Shown here piece by piece: positions 6,275-13,106 of a stretch of 13,106 nucleotides of DNA (position 1 is its first letter; every line of letters starts with the position of its first letter). This stretch comes from CAKZYD01 sp039814715 (GTDB taxonomy: Bacteria; Pseudomonadota; Alphaproteobacteria; Sphingomonadales; CAKZYD01): the NCBI GenBank assembly GCA_039814715.1, contig JBCCAR010000051.1, positions 1 through 13,106 of the forward strand. The letters are read 5' to 3'. The notes under the pieces were generated by a model that was given only the letters and a program-made list of their open reading frames with translations, made no database searches and had not been told where the DNA came from. The translations under genes were made by a program, and so were the position numbers.

Positions 6275-7255
6275 ATGAACTATGTGAAAACCGCGATGTT
6301 GCTTGCCGCGATGGGCGCATTGTTTTGCGGCATCGGCTATTTAATCGGCGGGACCGGCGGCATGCTGCTAGCCTTTGTCGTGGCCTTGGGCATGAATGCG
6401 ATTGCGTATTGGAACGCGGATAAAATGGTGCTGCGCATGCATGGCGCGCGCGAAGTTAGCCGCGCCCAGTCGCCAGAATTCTACGACATGGTGGCCAATT
6501 TGGCGGCGCGCGCGCAAATGCCGATGCCGAAGGTCTACATCATTGATACGCCCCAGCCCAATGCGTTTGCCACTGGCCGCAACCCTGAAAACGCAGCAGT
6601 TGCCGCGACGACTGGGCTGTTAAAAATGCTCAATCATGACGAGATTGCCGGCGTGATGGCGCATGAGCTCGGCCATGTGAAAAACCGCGATACTTTGATC
6701 ATGACGATGACCGCAGTGATTGCGGGCGCCATTTCCATGCTGGCAAATTTTGGCATGTTCTTTGGCAACAACAGGGATAATCCGCTGGGCATCATTGGGG
6801 TACTTGCCATGGTGATCATTGCGCCTTTTGCGGCCATGATCGTCCAAATGGCGATTAGCCGCACGCGCGAATATGCGGCCGACCGGGCGGGCGCAGATAT
6901 CTCTGGCGACCCCGGCGCGCTGGCCTCTGCGCTGGCGAAAATTGAGCAATATGCCAAAGGCGTCACCATGCCAACGGCAGAGCAGAACCCAGCAAGTGGT
7001 CAGATGTTCATCATCAATCCTCTGTCGGGCGCGCGCGCTGACAGCCTGTTCTCAACCCATCCGGCCACCAAAAACCGCATTGAAGCATTGCAAGACTATG
7101 CCGGCACCATGGGCAGGCCAGCACCGCCTAAGCCCCAGCGCTCGCAGCGTTTTTCGTCGGGCCGGGTTTATAAGTCTGACCAGCGCCGCCGCACCGGCAG
7201 CGTGCCCAACCACCCTGGCCGGAGCGGCAAAAAACGCTCTGGGCCTTGGTCTTAA
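6275..7255 (+). CDS. htpX: Membrane zinc metalloprotease HtpX (M48 family)
   Basis: The 326-residue protein has the HtpX layout: two N-terminal transmembrane segments (about 5-25 and 28-46), then HELGH (130-134) supplying the two zinc-binding His and the catalytic Glu131, two further hydrophobic segments (about 141-159 and 170-192), and SRTREYAADRAG with Glu199 as the third zinc ligand. HtpX degrades damaged membrane proteins at the cytoplasmic face, working alongside FtsH. The tail is a basic, Pro/Ser/Arg-rich extension ending RSGPWS, longer than in E. coli HtpX (about 293 residues) and usual, from recall, in alphaproteobacteria. The ATG at 6275 has GAAGG 7 bases upstream. It is divergent from the oxidoreductase gene and only 4 bases before the proposed rsmB start. 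Confidence 0.95.
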   Translation: MNYVKTAMLLAAMGALFCGIGYLIGGTGGMLLAFVVALGMNAIAYWNADKMVLRMHGAREVSRAQSPEFYDMVANLAARAQMPMPKVYIIDTPQPNAFATGRNPENAAVAATTGLLKMLNHDEIAGVMAHELGHVKNRDTLIMTMTAVIAGAISMLANFGMFFGNNRDNPLGIIGVLAMVIIAPFAAMIVQMAISRTREYAADRAGADISGDPGALASALAKIEQYAKGVTMPTAEQNPASGQMFIINPLSGARADSLFSTHPATKNRIEALQDYAGTMGRPAPPKPQRSQRFSSGRVYKSDQRRRTGSVPNHPGRSGKKRSGPWS

Positions 7256-7259
7256 AGGC

Positions 7260-8597
7260 GTGCCGCAGGGGGCTGGTTCGGCCAAGACAGGGCAGCGCAA
7301 AATTGAAGGCTTGCAGGCGCGCCAGGCAGCGCTTTGGGCCTTGTCTGCGTGCTTTGAACGCGGCCAGCCGCTCGATGACGCTTTCGCCCAGCACCGCGCG
7401 CGCCTCAGCGGGCCAGATGCCGGCCTGGCCTGGGCCATCTGCCAGCAAGTCGCGCGCGAGCGGCTGCGTTTTCGCCGCCTAAAGCGGGCCTTTGTAAAAC
7501 GTTCTTTGCCGAAAAAAGCGGCGGATGCCAATCTCATTCTCGATATCGCGCTGGTGCAGCTGATCGTGATGAATGTGGCGCCTCACGCCGCGATCTCCAT
7601 CGCAGTGGAGCAGGCGAAGGCGCACAAGGTGCCCGCGGTGAAAGCTGTTGCGGGCCTGATCAACGGCGTGCTGCGCAATGTGATGCGCCGTAAAGATGAA
7701 GGCCGGCTCACCCTTCCGCCGCCTGTGACGGCGCTGCCGGATTGGCTGAACGCGCGCTGGACAGTGCGTTATGGCGCTGGCGGGGCGTCGCAGCTGGCGC
7801 AGGCGTACCTCAGCGAGCCTGGCCTTCATGTAATGGCCCGCGATGAGGCGGCGCTAGTAGCGCTTCAAGCCGCACCGGGTTTTCAAAGTGCTGGGCCGTC
7901 AGCGCTTTTCCCCGCAGGCACCTCGCCGACCGCGCTGCCTGGATTTGAAGACGGCGCCTATTGGGTGCAAGACCGCGCGGCAGCCCTACCAGCACGCATT
8001 CTTGCGCCTAAGGCCGGCGCGCTGTGCTATGATTTATGTGCTGCCCCCGGCGGGAAAACGCTGCAACTGGCCGCCATGGGGGCCCAAGTTCACAGCATAG
8101 ACGTCGCCCCAGAGCGGCTTGAGCGTTTGGCGCAAAACCTGGAACGCACAGGTTTGAGCGCAGATATTGAAGCCGCCGATTTAAAGGCGTGGGTGCCGCC
8201 AGTTGCAGCGGATTATGTACTCCTTGACGCGCCTTGCACCGCACTCGGTACGTTTCAGCGCCATCCCGACGTCGTGCACCATCGCCGCGAGAAGGACCTT
8301 CCCGCTGTCACGGCCTTGCAGGCCCAGCTGCTTGACAAGGCCTGGGCTGCGCTCGCGCCGGGCGGCACGTTGGTCTATGCAGTGTGCTCGCTCGAACCTG
8401 AAGAAGGGCGCGCGCAAATCGATGGTTTTTTGGAGCGCCAGACAGATGCTACCATGGTTGCGCTAGAGCCCGAAGACTATGGGTTGTCGGCGCTTTGCGC
8501 GGATGGCAGCGGTGCGTTGGTGACCTTGCCGCATCTTTTTGCAGAAAAAGGCGGGGCAGATGGCTTTTTCATCGCCAAACTGAAACGAAAAGCCTAG
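7260..8597 (+). CDS. rsmB: 16S rRNA (cytosine(967)-C(5))-methyltransferase RsmB
   Basis: The product, 445 residues from the proposed GTG, has an N-terminal NusB-like RNA-binding domain (about 18-145) and a Rossmann SAM-dependent methyltransferase domain (about 165-445). Visible motifs are DLCAAPGGKT (258-267, SAM binding), LLDAPCTALGTFQRHPD with Cys326, and VYAVCSLEPEEG with Cys376, the two cysteines of RNA m5C methyltransferases. The enzyme methylates C967 of 16S rRNA (E. coli numbering) before 30S assembly. The open frame runs back to 6873 inside htpX, but that part reads as a shadow. GTG at 7260 lies 4 bases after the htpX stop with AAAGG almost touching it, so initiation probably depends on ribosomes ending htpX. 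A TTG at 7311 is the alternative. Confidence 0.92.
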   Translation: MPQGAGSAKTGQRKIEGLQARQAALWALSACFERGQPLDDAFAQHRARLSGPDAGLAWAICQQVARERLRFRRLKRAFVKRSLPKKAADANLILDIALVQLIVMNVAPHAAISIAVEQAKAHKVPAVKAVAGLINGVLRNVMRRKDEGRLTLPPPVTALPDWLNARWTVRYGAGGASQLAQAYLSEPGLHVMARDEAALVALQAAPGFQSAGPSALFPAGTSPTALPGFEDGAYWVQDRAAALPARILAPKAGALCYDLCAAPGGKTLQLAAMGAQVHSIDVAPERLERLAQNLERTGLSADIEAADLKAWVPPVAADYVLLDAPCTALGTFQRHPDVVHHRREKDLPAVTALQAQLLDKAWAALAPGGTLVYAVCSLEPEEGRAQIDGFLERQTDATMVALEPEDYGLSALCADGSGALVTLPHLFAEKGGADGFFIAKLKRKA

Positions 8598-8677
8598 CGC
8601 GTTTGCCACAAAAATGCCTCAGCGAAAGTGACGGCTGCGGTTGCTGAAAACCACAAGCAGATGTAGGATGCGGCGCT

Positions 8678-9358
8678 ATGACCCACAATATAAAGATTGC
8701 ACCTTCCATTTTGTCGGCGGATTTTGCTGCTCTTGGAGACGAAGTGCGCGCGATTGACGCCGCTGGCGCTGATTTTATCCATGTAGACGTGATGGATGGC
8801 CATTTTGTGCCCAATCTCACCATTGGCCCGGCGGTGGTCAAAGCGCTGCGTCCCCATAGCGATAAAGTGTTTGACGTTCATTTGATGATTAGCCCGGCTG
8901 ACCCTTATTTAGAGGCCTTTGCCGAGGCGGGCGCAGACATCATTACGGTGCACCCAGAAGCTGGGCCGCACCTGCACCGCTCTCTCCAAACCATCAAGGC
9001 GCTGGGCAAAAAGGCTGGGGTCTCGCTCAACCCTGCAACGCCGATTGATGTGGTTGAACATGTGATGGATATGGTGGATTTGATTTTGGTGATGAGCGTG
9101 AACCCTGGCTTTGGCGGGCAGTCGTTTATCCCCACGGCGCTCGATAAAATTCGCGCGCTGCGCACACTGATCACCCAAAGCGGACGCGATATTTTCTTAG
9201 AAGTGGACGGCGGCGTTGATGCCAAAACGGCCGGCGCTGTGATTGAGGCTGGCGCAGACGTACTGGTCGCGGGGACGGCGACCTTCCGCGGCGGCAAAAC
9301 AGCCTATGCCAGCAACATCGCCGCCTTGCGCGCGGGTAGGCAGGACGTGGCTGCATGA
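8678..9358 (+). CDS. rpe: Ribulose-phosphate 3-epimerase
   Basis: The 226-residue TIM-barrel enzyme interconverts ribulose 5-phosphate and xylulose 5-phosphate in the cytoplasm, in the pentose phosphate pathway (and the Calvin cycle where present). Family signatures are complete: APSILSADF with Ser10, HVDVMDGHFVPN with His35 and catalytic Asp37, DVHLM with His68, VNPGFGGQSF, and EVDGGV with catalytic Asp177; His35, Asp37, His68 and Asp177 form the metal site. Length is normal. The ATG has AGGA 9 bases upstream (8665-8668). An 80-base gap separates it from rsmB and could hold a promoter (TTGCTG at 8641, TAGGAT at 8664, weak). Its stop overlaps the heparinase-family start as ATGA. Confidence 0.96.
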   Translation: MTHNIKIAPSILSADFAALGDEVRAIDAAGADFIHVDVMDGHFVPNLTIGPAVVKALRPHSDKVFDVHLMISPADPYLEAFAEAGADIITVHPEAGPHLHRSLQTIKALGKKAGVSLNPATPIDVVEHVMDMVDLILVMSVNPGFGGQSFIPTALDKIRALRTLITQSGRDIFLEVDGGVDAKTAGAVIEAGADVLVAGTATFRGGKTAYASNIAALRAGRQDVAA

Positions 9359-11187
9359 GTGCCGTCTCTCAGACGTTCCCAGATAAAGCGCCTCAAAAGA
9401 TACAGAGGCAGCCTAGTCCGCTGGACACTGAGGCGCCCGCTAAGGCAGGGGATGCCGATCCTCTAAGCCAAATCGATCGCTTGCTGAACATCAGTACTGA
9501 TCTTCACATCATCCGCTCTAACACCCGATCGCCTGGTCTGCCCGCGCTGGAGCCTGTCTGGCGCGTGCTGCGCCAGCTGGGCTATGCGAGCCTGCTCTAT
9601 GGCTTAAGGCTGAAAGGGCAGTTCCCTGCGCGCCTCATTGCCAGCCCAAGCGATATATGGCCAGGAGACCCAGAGGTGGGGGCTCTCATTGCCCAAGGCA
9701 TTTTCCGCCATGAAGGAATGGAGACCAGCGGCGATATTCCTGATTTTACCGACCCAGATTTGCCGCTTGCGCTCAAGCGCTGGCTGCATAGTTTTGTTTG
9801 GCTGCGCGATCTGGCGAGCCTCAATGATCCGCGCCGCACGCGCGCGATTGCTGAACCGGCGCTGAAAGAATGGCTCAGCCACTATAGCCGGTGGGACAAA
9901 GTCGCCTGGGCGCCCGATGTCACCGGCCAGCGTCTCATCAGCTTGATCAATCACGCGCCCCTCGTGCTGGCCAGCCAGGATTTGGTTTATCGCTCGCAAG
10001 TGCTTAATGCCATGGCCCAGCAAGGGCGGCATTTGGCGCGTACCTTAGGAATGGCCCAGCCGGGGCTGCCACGCATTATAGCCAGTACCGGGCTTGCCTT
10101 TTCTAGCTTGCTGCTTCCAGGCGGCGATACGCGCGTCAAGCCTGCACTCAAAACGCTAGAAACGGAGCTCAGCGCTATGCTGCTGAGTGACGGCATGGCC
10201 GAAAGCCGTAACCCCGAAGACTGCATGACTGTGCTGCGCGCCTTGATCACGCTGCGCGATAGCTACCGTGCGGCCCGTAAAACGCCCCCCACTTTTTTGC
10301 ATGTCTTCATTGATAAAGTCGCCTCCGCGCTCAAAGGCGTACGTTTGCCAGGCGCCGGCGTTGCTGCCTTTAATGGTGCTTGTCATGGTCAGGGATTGGC
10401 CTTTGATACGCTGGTTGATATGGCCGAAAGCGATGCCGCGTCGCTGCTCAATGGGCGTGCGGGTGGCTATCAACGCATCGAAGCAGGTAGCAGCGTTGCC
10501 ATTTTAGATGCGGGGCTGCCAGCGCGCGGGGCGCTGAGCTATCGTGCGCACGCTGGATTGCTCGCGCTCAGTTTTGCATCTGGCAACCAGCCTATTTTTA
10601 TAAACTGCGGATCAGGCGCAACGCCGTGCGCGGCTGATTTGCCAGAGGGCGCACTGCGCGCCACGGCGGCACATTCTGCCATTGTTATCAACGACACAAA
10701 TGCCGCCCAAATTAAAGCCAGCGGCGTCATCGGTAAGGCGCCCAAAACCCTAGACTTTGGGCGCGATGTGCGCGCGGGCGGCGAAGCTGTCTTGGCCTCA
10801 AGTGCGTGTTATGGCCGCCGTTATGGTTTGGCGTTAAGCCGCGGCTTATGGCTGCGCGGCGATGGCGCGATGCTGCTTGGCCGCGATGAGATGACAGCGA
10901 TCAGCGGCAAAGCCCCGGGCGAGCGCAAAGAGCTGCATGCCGATATCCGTTTTCACATTCACCCCAATGTCACCGTGACGCTGACCGGCGGCGGCGCTGG
11001 CGCTTTATTAACCTTGCCCGATAAAAGCTGGTGGACCATGCGTTGTCAGGGCGCTTTGCTAACCTTGGAGCCGAGTGTCTATGTGGCTGCAGGCGAGACG
11101 CGCCCCTTGCCAACGCAGCAGCTTGTCCTGTCTGCTGCGGTCGTTGATGTCCAAACGCAGGTCTACTGGTCTTTAACCCGCGGCTAG
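9355..11187 (+). CDS. Heparinase II/III family protein
   Basis: The 610-residue protein has a helical N-terminal half (about 60-330), as in the alpha/alpha toroid of polysaccharide lyases, and a beta-rich C-terminal half (about 370-600) with heparinase II/III-like landmarks: GYQRIEAG, YRAHAGLLALSF (His399), IFINCGSG (Cys418), RATAAHSAIVINDTN (His440) and RFHIHPNV. No N-terminal signal peptide is visible; the first 40 residues look disordered and polar, so a cytoplasmic location is possible, unlike classic secreted heparinases. The substrate is unknown. The gene is coupled to rpe by an ATGA overlap, with AGGA 9 bases before its ATG, and precedes purH. From recall, this rpe-heparinase-purH order is conserved in many alphaproteobacteria, which argues for a housekeeping envelope or polysaccharide role rather than heparin use. 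Confidence 0.88.
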   Translation: MSAVSQTFPDKAPQKIQRQPSPLDTEAPAKAGDADPLSQIDRLLNISTDLHIIRSNTRSPGLPALEPVWRVLRQLGYASLLYGLRLKGQFPARLIASPSDIWPGDPEVGALIAQGIFRHEGMETSGDIPDFTDPDLPLALKRWLHSFVWLRDLASLNDPRRTRAIAEPALKEWLSHYSRWDKVAWAPDVTGQRLISLINHAPLVLASQDLVYRSQVLNAMAQQGRHLARTLGMAQPGLPRIIASTGLAFSSLLLPGGDTRVKPALKTLETELSAMLLSDGMAESRNPEDCMTVLRALITLRDSYRAARKTPPTFLHVFIDKVASALKGVRLPGAGVAAFNGACHGQGLAFDTLVDMAESDAASLLNGRAGGYQRIEAGSSVAILDAGLPARGALSYRAHAGLLALSFASGNQPIFINCGSGATPCAADLPEGALRATAAHSAIVINDTNAAQIKASGVIGKAPKTLDFGRDVRAGGEAVLASSACYGRRYGLALSRGLWLRGDGAMLLGRDEMTAISGKAPGERKELHADIRFHIHPNVTVTLTGGGAGALLTLPDKSWWTMRCQGALLTLEPSVYVAAGETRPLPTQQLVLSAAVVDVQTQVYWSLTRG

Positions 11188-11242
11188 CGGGCCTCTTTGA
11201 CGCCTAAGGTGCTTGCAGGCTGATAGAGCCTGCGCTAAGGCG
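11177..11242 (+). terminator. Stem-loops between the heparinase-family gene and purH (weak terminator candidate)
   Basis: CCCGC (11177-11181) pairs with GCGGG (11187-11191) across the stop codon and is followed by CCTCTTT. A second hairpin, GCAGGCT/AGCCTGC (11215-11221 with 11227-11233), is enclosed by CGCCT/AGGCG (11201-11205 with 11238-11242). There is no real U-tract, so this may be a weak terminator or a structured purH leader. Confidence 0.3.
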
Positions 11243-11276
11243 GGCGCACATATTTATTCCAGGACAAGACCGCCCT

Positions 11277-12872
11277 ATGACAGACCGTTTGCAGCCCCGC
11301 CGTGCGCTGATTTCCGTTTCCGATAAATCCGGTCTGGAGACGCTTGCGCAGGCTCTCAAACCGCTGGATATCGAGGTTTTGAGCACGGGCGGGACAGCGA
11401 AAACACTGGCGGGTTTTGGCCTTCAGGTCAAAGAAGTGGCTGATCACACAGGCTTTCCAGAAATGATGGATGGCCGGGTGAAAACGCTGCATCCTAAAAT
11501 TCACGGCGGCCTCCTCGCCCTGCGCGGCAATGCGGACCATGAAGCGGCTATGGACGCCCACGACATCGGCGGTATCGATTTGCTCATCGTTAATCTCTAC
11601 CCGTTTGAAGCCACGGTCGAGCGCGGCGCGGCGTGGGATGAAGTGATCGAGAACATTGATATTGGTGGCCCAGCGATGATCCGCTCGGCGGCGAAAAACC
11701 ATGCGCATGTCGCCGTGGTGACGGACCCAGCCGACTATCAAAGCGTGATCGATGATTTAGCGCAGGGCGGCCTAACCTGCGAACTGCGGCGCACGCTGGC
11801 GGCCAAAGCCTTTGCCCGGACATCGGGCTATGACAGCGCCATTGCCGCCTATTTCAATGATGCGCTGGGCACGCAGCTGCCAGAGCGTCTCACAGTGGGC
11901 GGCCAGCGCGGCGACTTGCTGCGCTACGGCGAAAACCCGCACCAAGCCGCCGCGTTTTATGCGTCGCCTGGAGCCAGCGGCCCAAGCGTCGCTGGCGCCA
12001 GCCAAGTGCAAGGGAAGGCGCTGAGTTTTAACAATCTCAACGACACAGACGCCGCCTTTGCGCTGGTGAGTGACCTGGGCGCAGATTTGCCGGCCGATCA
12101 AGCTGCTGTTGCCATCATCAAGCACGCAAACCCATGCGGCGTGGCCATCGGCGCAAGCGTCGCTGAAGCCTACCAAAAGGCGTTTGAATGCGATCAAGTG
12201 AGCGCCTTTGGCGGCATTATTGCGGCCAGTCACGCCATTGACGGGCCTGCGGCTGAGGCGATCACATCCGTTTTCACCGAAGTCGTCATTGCGCCCGATG
12301 CTGACGGCGATGCGCGCACGATTTTTGCAAAGAAGAAGAACCTGCGGCTGCTGCTCACCAGCGGATTGGCAGACCCAGCGCAAGCAGGCCTGAATGTCCG
12401 CTCCCTTTCTGGCGGGCTGCTCGTTCAGGGCACGGACACTGGCCGCGTGGGTGAAAGCGACGTCAAAGTGGTGACTAAGCGCGCGCCAAGTCCATCAGAG
12501 ATGGCAGACATGATCTTGGCCTTCCGCATCGCCAAACACGTCAAATCAAATGCAATCATCTATGTCAAAGATGGCGCAACGGTCGGCGTGGGCGCTGGCC
12601 AAATGAGCCGCGTGGATTCCAGCCGTATCGCTGCGCGCAAGGCGGTTGATGCAGCTGAGGCTTTAAAGCTTGATACGCCGCGCACGGCAGGCTCCGTTGT
12701 TGCCTCAGATGCCTTCTTTCCGTTTGCCGATGGGTTACTCGCCGCCGCTGAGGCGGGCGCTAGCGCGGTCATTCAGCCTGGCGGCTCCATGCGCGATGAC
12801 GAGGTGATCGCCGCCGCTGATGAGGCCGGGCTTGCCATGGTGTTCACGGGAATGCGCCATTTTAGGCATTAG
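11277..12872 (+). CDS. purH: Bifunctional AICAR transformylase/IMP cyclohydrolase PurH
   Basis: The 531-residue enzyme carries out the last two steps of de novo IMP synthesis in the cytoplasm: formylation of AICAR by 10-formyl-tetrahydrofolate, then ring closure. The N-terminal MGS-like cyclohydrolase domain (about 1-200) shows ALISVSDKSGL, LSTGGTAKTL, MMDGRVKTLHPKIHGGLLA and NIDIGGPAMIRSAAKN. The transformylase domain shows RYGENPHQAA, IIKHANPCGVAIG (catalytic Lys282-His283), SAFGGIIA, SNAIIYVKDG and the C-terminal SDAFFPFADG...QPGGSMRDDEVI...FTGMRHFRH. Length fits the family. The ATG at 11277 has AGGA 12 bases upstream, a rather long spacing. The 89-base gap contains stem-loops but no recognisable purine riboswitch. 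The gene may be expressed on its own or by read-through from rpe and the heparinase-family gene. Confidence 0.97.
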   Translation: MTDRLQPRRALISVSDKSGLETLAQALKPLDIEVLSTGGTAKTLAGFGLQVKEVADHTGFPEMMDGRVKTLHPKIHGGLLALRGNADHEAAMDAHDIGGIDLLIVNLYPFEATVERGAAWDEVIENIDIGGPAMIRSAAKNHAHVAVVTDPADYQSVIDDLAQGGLTCELRRTLAAKAFARTSGYDSAIAAYFNDALGTQLPERLTVGGQRGDLLRYGENPHQAAAFYASPGASGPSVAGASQVQGKALSFNNLNDTDAAFALVSDLGADLPADQAAVAIIKHANPCGVAIGASVAEAYQKAFECDQVSAFGGIIAASHAIDGPAAEAITSVFTEVVIAPDADGDARTIFAKKKNLRLLLTSGLADPAQAGLNVRSLSGGLLVQGTDTGRVGESDVKVVTKRAPSPSEMADMILAFRIAKHVKSNAIIYVKDGATVGVGAGQMSRVDSSRIAARKAVDAAEALKLDTPRTAGSVVASDAFFPFADGLLAAAEAGASAVIQPGGSMRDDEVIAAADEAGLAMVFTGMRHFRH

Positions 12873-12900
12873 AGCGCGTTTCACTTACTCAGAGCCATTT

Positions 12901-13006
12901 GACCAGATTTAGGTTTTTCTCTGGTCAGGAGCATGCATCGCCATGATGCCATCGCATCATAAGACGCTTGCGACGCAGCCAGCGGGAAACCTAAGCTGGC
13001 CCTGCG
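12901..13006. repeat. Series of three short hairpins downstream of purH
   Basis: Three inverted repeats follow each other: GACCAGA/TCTGGTC (12901-12907 with 12920-12926), ATGATGC/GCATCAT with a 4-base loop (12943-12949 with 12954-12960), and CGCAGCCAGC with GCTGGCCCTGCG (12974-12983 with 12995-13006, 2-base bulge). None is followed by a U-tract on either strand. They may belong to one composite intergenic repeat or to a structured RNA. Confidence 0.55.
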
Positions 13007-13008
13007 GG

Positions 13009-13103
13009 TGACGCCCTGGAAGACGCGGGGTGCGTTGTACGCCTTGTCCGATGCACCGCATCGCACTGCAACCTACGCCTGCCCCGCGCCTTCCAGGGCG
13101 TCA
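13009..13103. repeat. Long inverted repeat at the window edge
   Basis: Positions 13009-13021 pair perfectly with 13091-13103 (TGACGCCCTGGAA). The stem continues to 13031/13081 with a single mismatch at 13023 and a closing G-T pair, giving 22 pairs in 23 positions. The inside ends in an apical hairpin CGATGC-ACC-GCATCG (13049-13063). The arm sequence is GC-rich and looks like a dispersed palindromic element; copy number cannot be judged from this window. Confidence 0.75.
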
Positions 13104-13106
13104 TCA

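Noticed and set aside
7052..7537. 161-codon minus-strand frame across the htpX-rsmB junction
   Set aside because: It is antisense to two well-recognised genes and rich in Arg/Ala/Pro with no domain.
8641..8669. Promoter TTGCTG-N17-TAGGAT before rpe
   Set aside because: The -10 match is poor and overlaps the likely Shine-Dalgarno (8665-8668), which would give a leader too short to use that site.
11188..11276. Purine riboswitch or PurR-type control before purH
   Set aside because: The gap has stem-loops but lacks the conserved junction of a purine riboswitch, and no palindromic operator matching PurR was found. TTGACG (11197-11202) has no good -10 partner.
11772..12383. 203-codon frame antisense to purH
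   Set aside because: It lies wholly within purH, has no recognisable motif and no convincing ribosome site; long antisense frames are common in GC-rich genes.
12881..13066. 61-codon minus-strand frame after purH
   Set aside because: It spans the hairpin chain and has no clear family; its Arg/Ser/Ala-rich peptide is better explained as a by-product of the palindromic repeats.
1..13106. CRISPR array, prophage, toxin-antitoxin or defence island
   Set aside because: No regularly spaced repeats, integrase, transposase, phage structural genes or recognised defence-domain genes were found; the inverted repeats seen are isolated palindromes.

Overview
The window looks like an alphaproteobacterial chromosome segment of moderately high GC. 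The clues are the neighbourhood htpX-rsmB-rpe-heparinase II/III-purH, a DUF1674/SdhAF4-type succinate dehydrogenase assembly domain, and the GIY-YIG and palindromic intergenic repeats. A Hyphomonadaceae/Maricaulaceae/Caulobacterales-like marine bacterium would fit, but this is inference from family recall, not a phylogeny. The window is densely coded; no tRNA, rRNA, CRISPR array or transposase was seen.

Left part (1-3493). The first 54 bases may be the last 17 codons of a membrane protein. At 81-453 a small GIY-YIG nuclease gene is bracketed by two 31-bp inverted palindromic repeats (28/31 identical) and carries an in-frame amber codon where the family normally has Trp. Three minus-strand genes for exported proteins follow: a lipoprotein resembling clan GH-A glycosidases (2153-3382), a LolA-like periplasmic protein (1308-2090), and a secreted DUF1838-like protein overlapping the latter by ATGA (496-1311). 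yaaA (iron/peroxide stress) is divergent at 3494.

Middle part (4283-6274). An 80-bp palindromic repeat lies between the convergent yaaA and the minus-strand genes. The latter are a saccharopine-dehydrogenase-like oxidoreductase overlapping a DCC thiol-disulfide oxidoreductase ORF. That ORF is fused in frame to a complete SdhAF4/DUF1674 domain, which keeps its own strong Shine-Dalgarno sequence and ATG. One reading frame may therefore give both a fusion and a free assembly factor.

Right part (6275-13106). A plus-strand housekeeping block: htpX (membrane protease, with a heat-shock-type promoter candidate), rsmB (16S rRNA m5C methyltransferase, probably translationally coupled), rpe (pentose phosphate epimerase) overlapping a heparinase II/III-family gene by ATGA, and purH (last two steps of IMP synthesis). 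The 234 bases after purH hold a run of consecutive hairpins, the last about 95 nt long and reaching the window edge.

No clearly new multi-gene system was found. The best candidates for a second look are the DCC-SdhAF4 nested fusion, the inverted-repeat GIY-YIG cassette with its amber codon, and the hairpin chain after purH.
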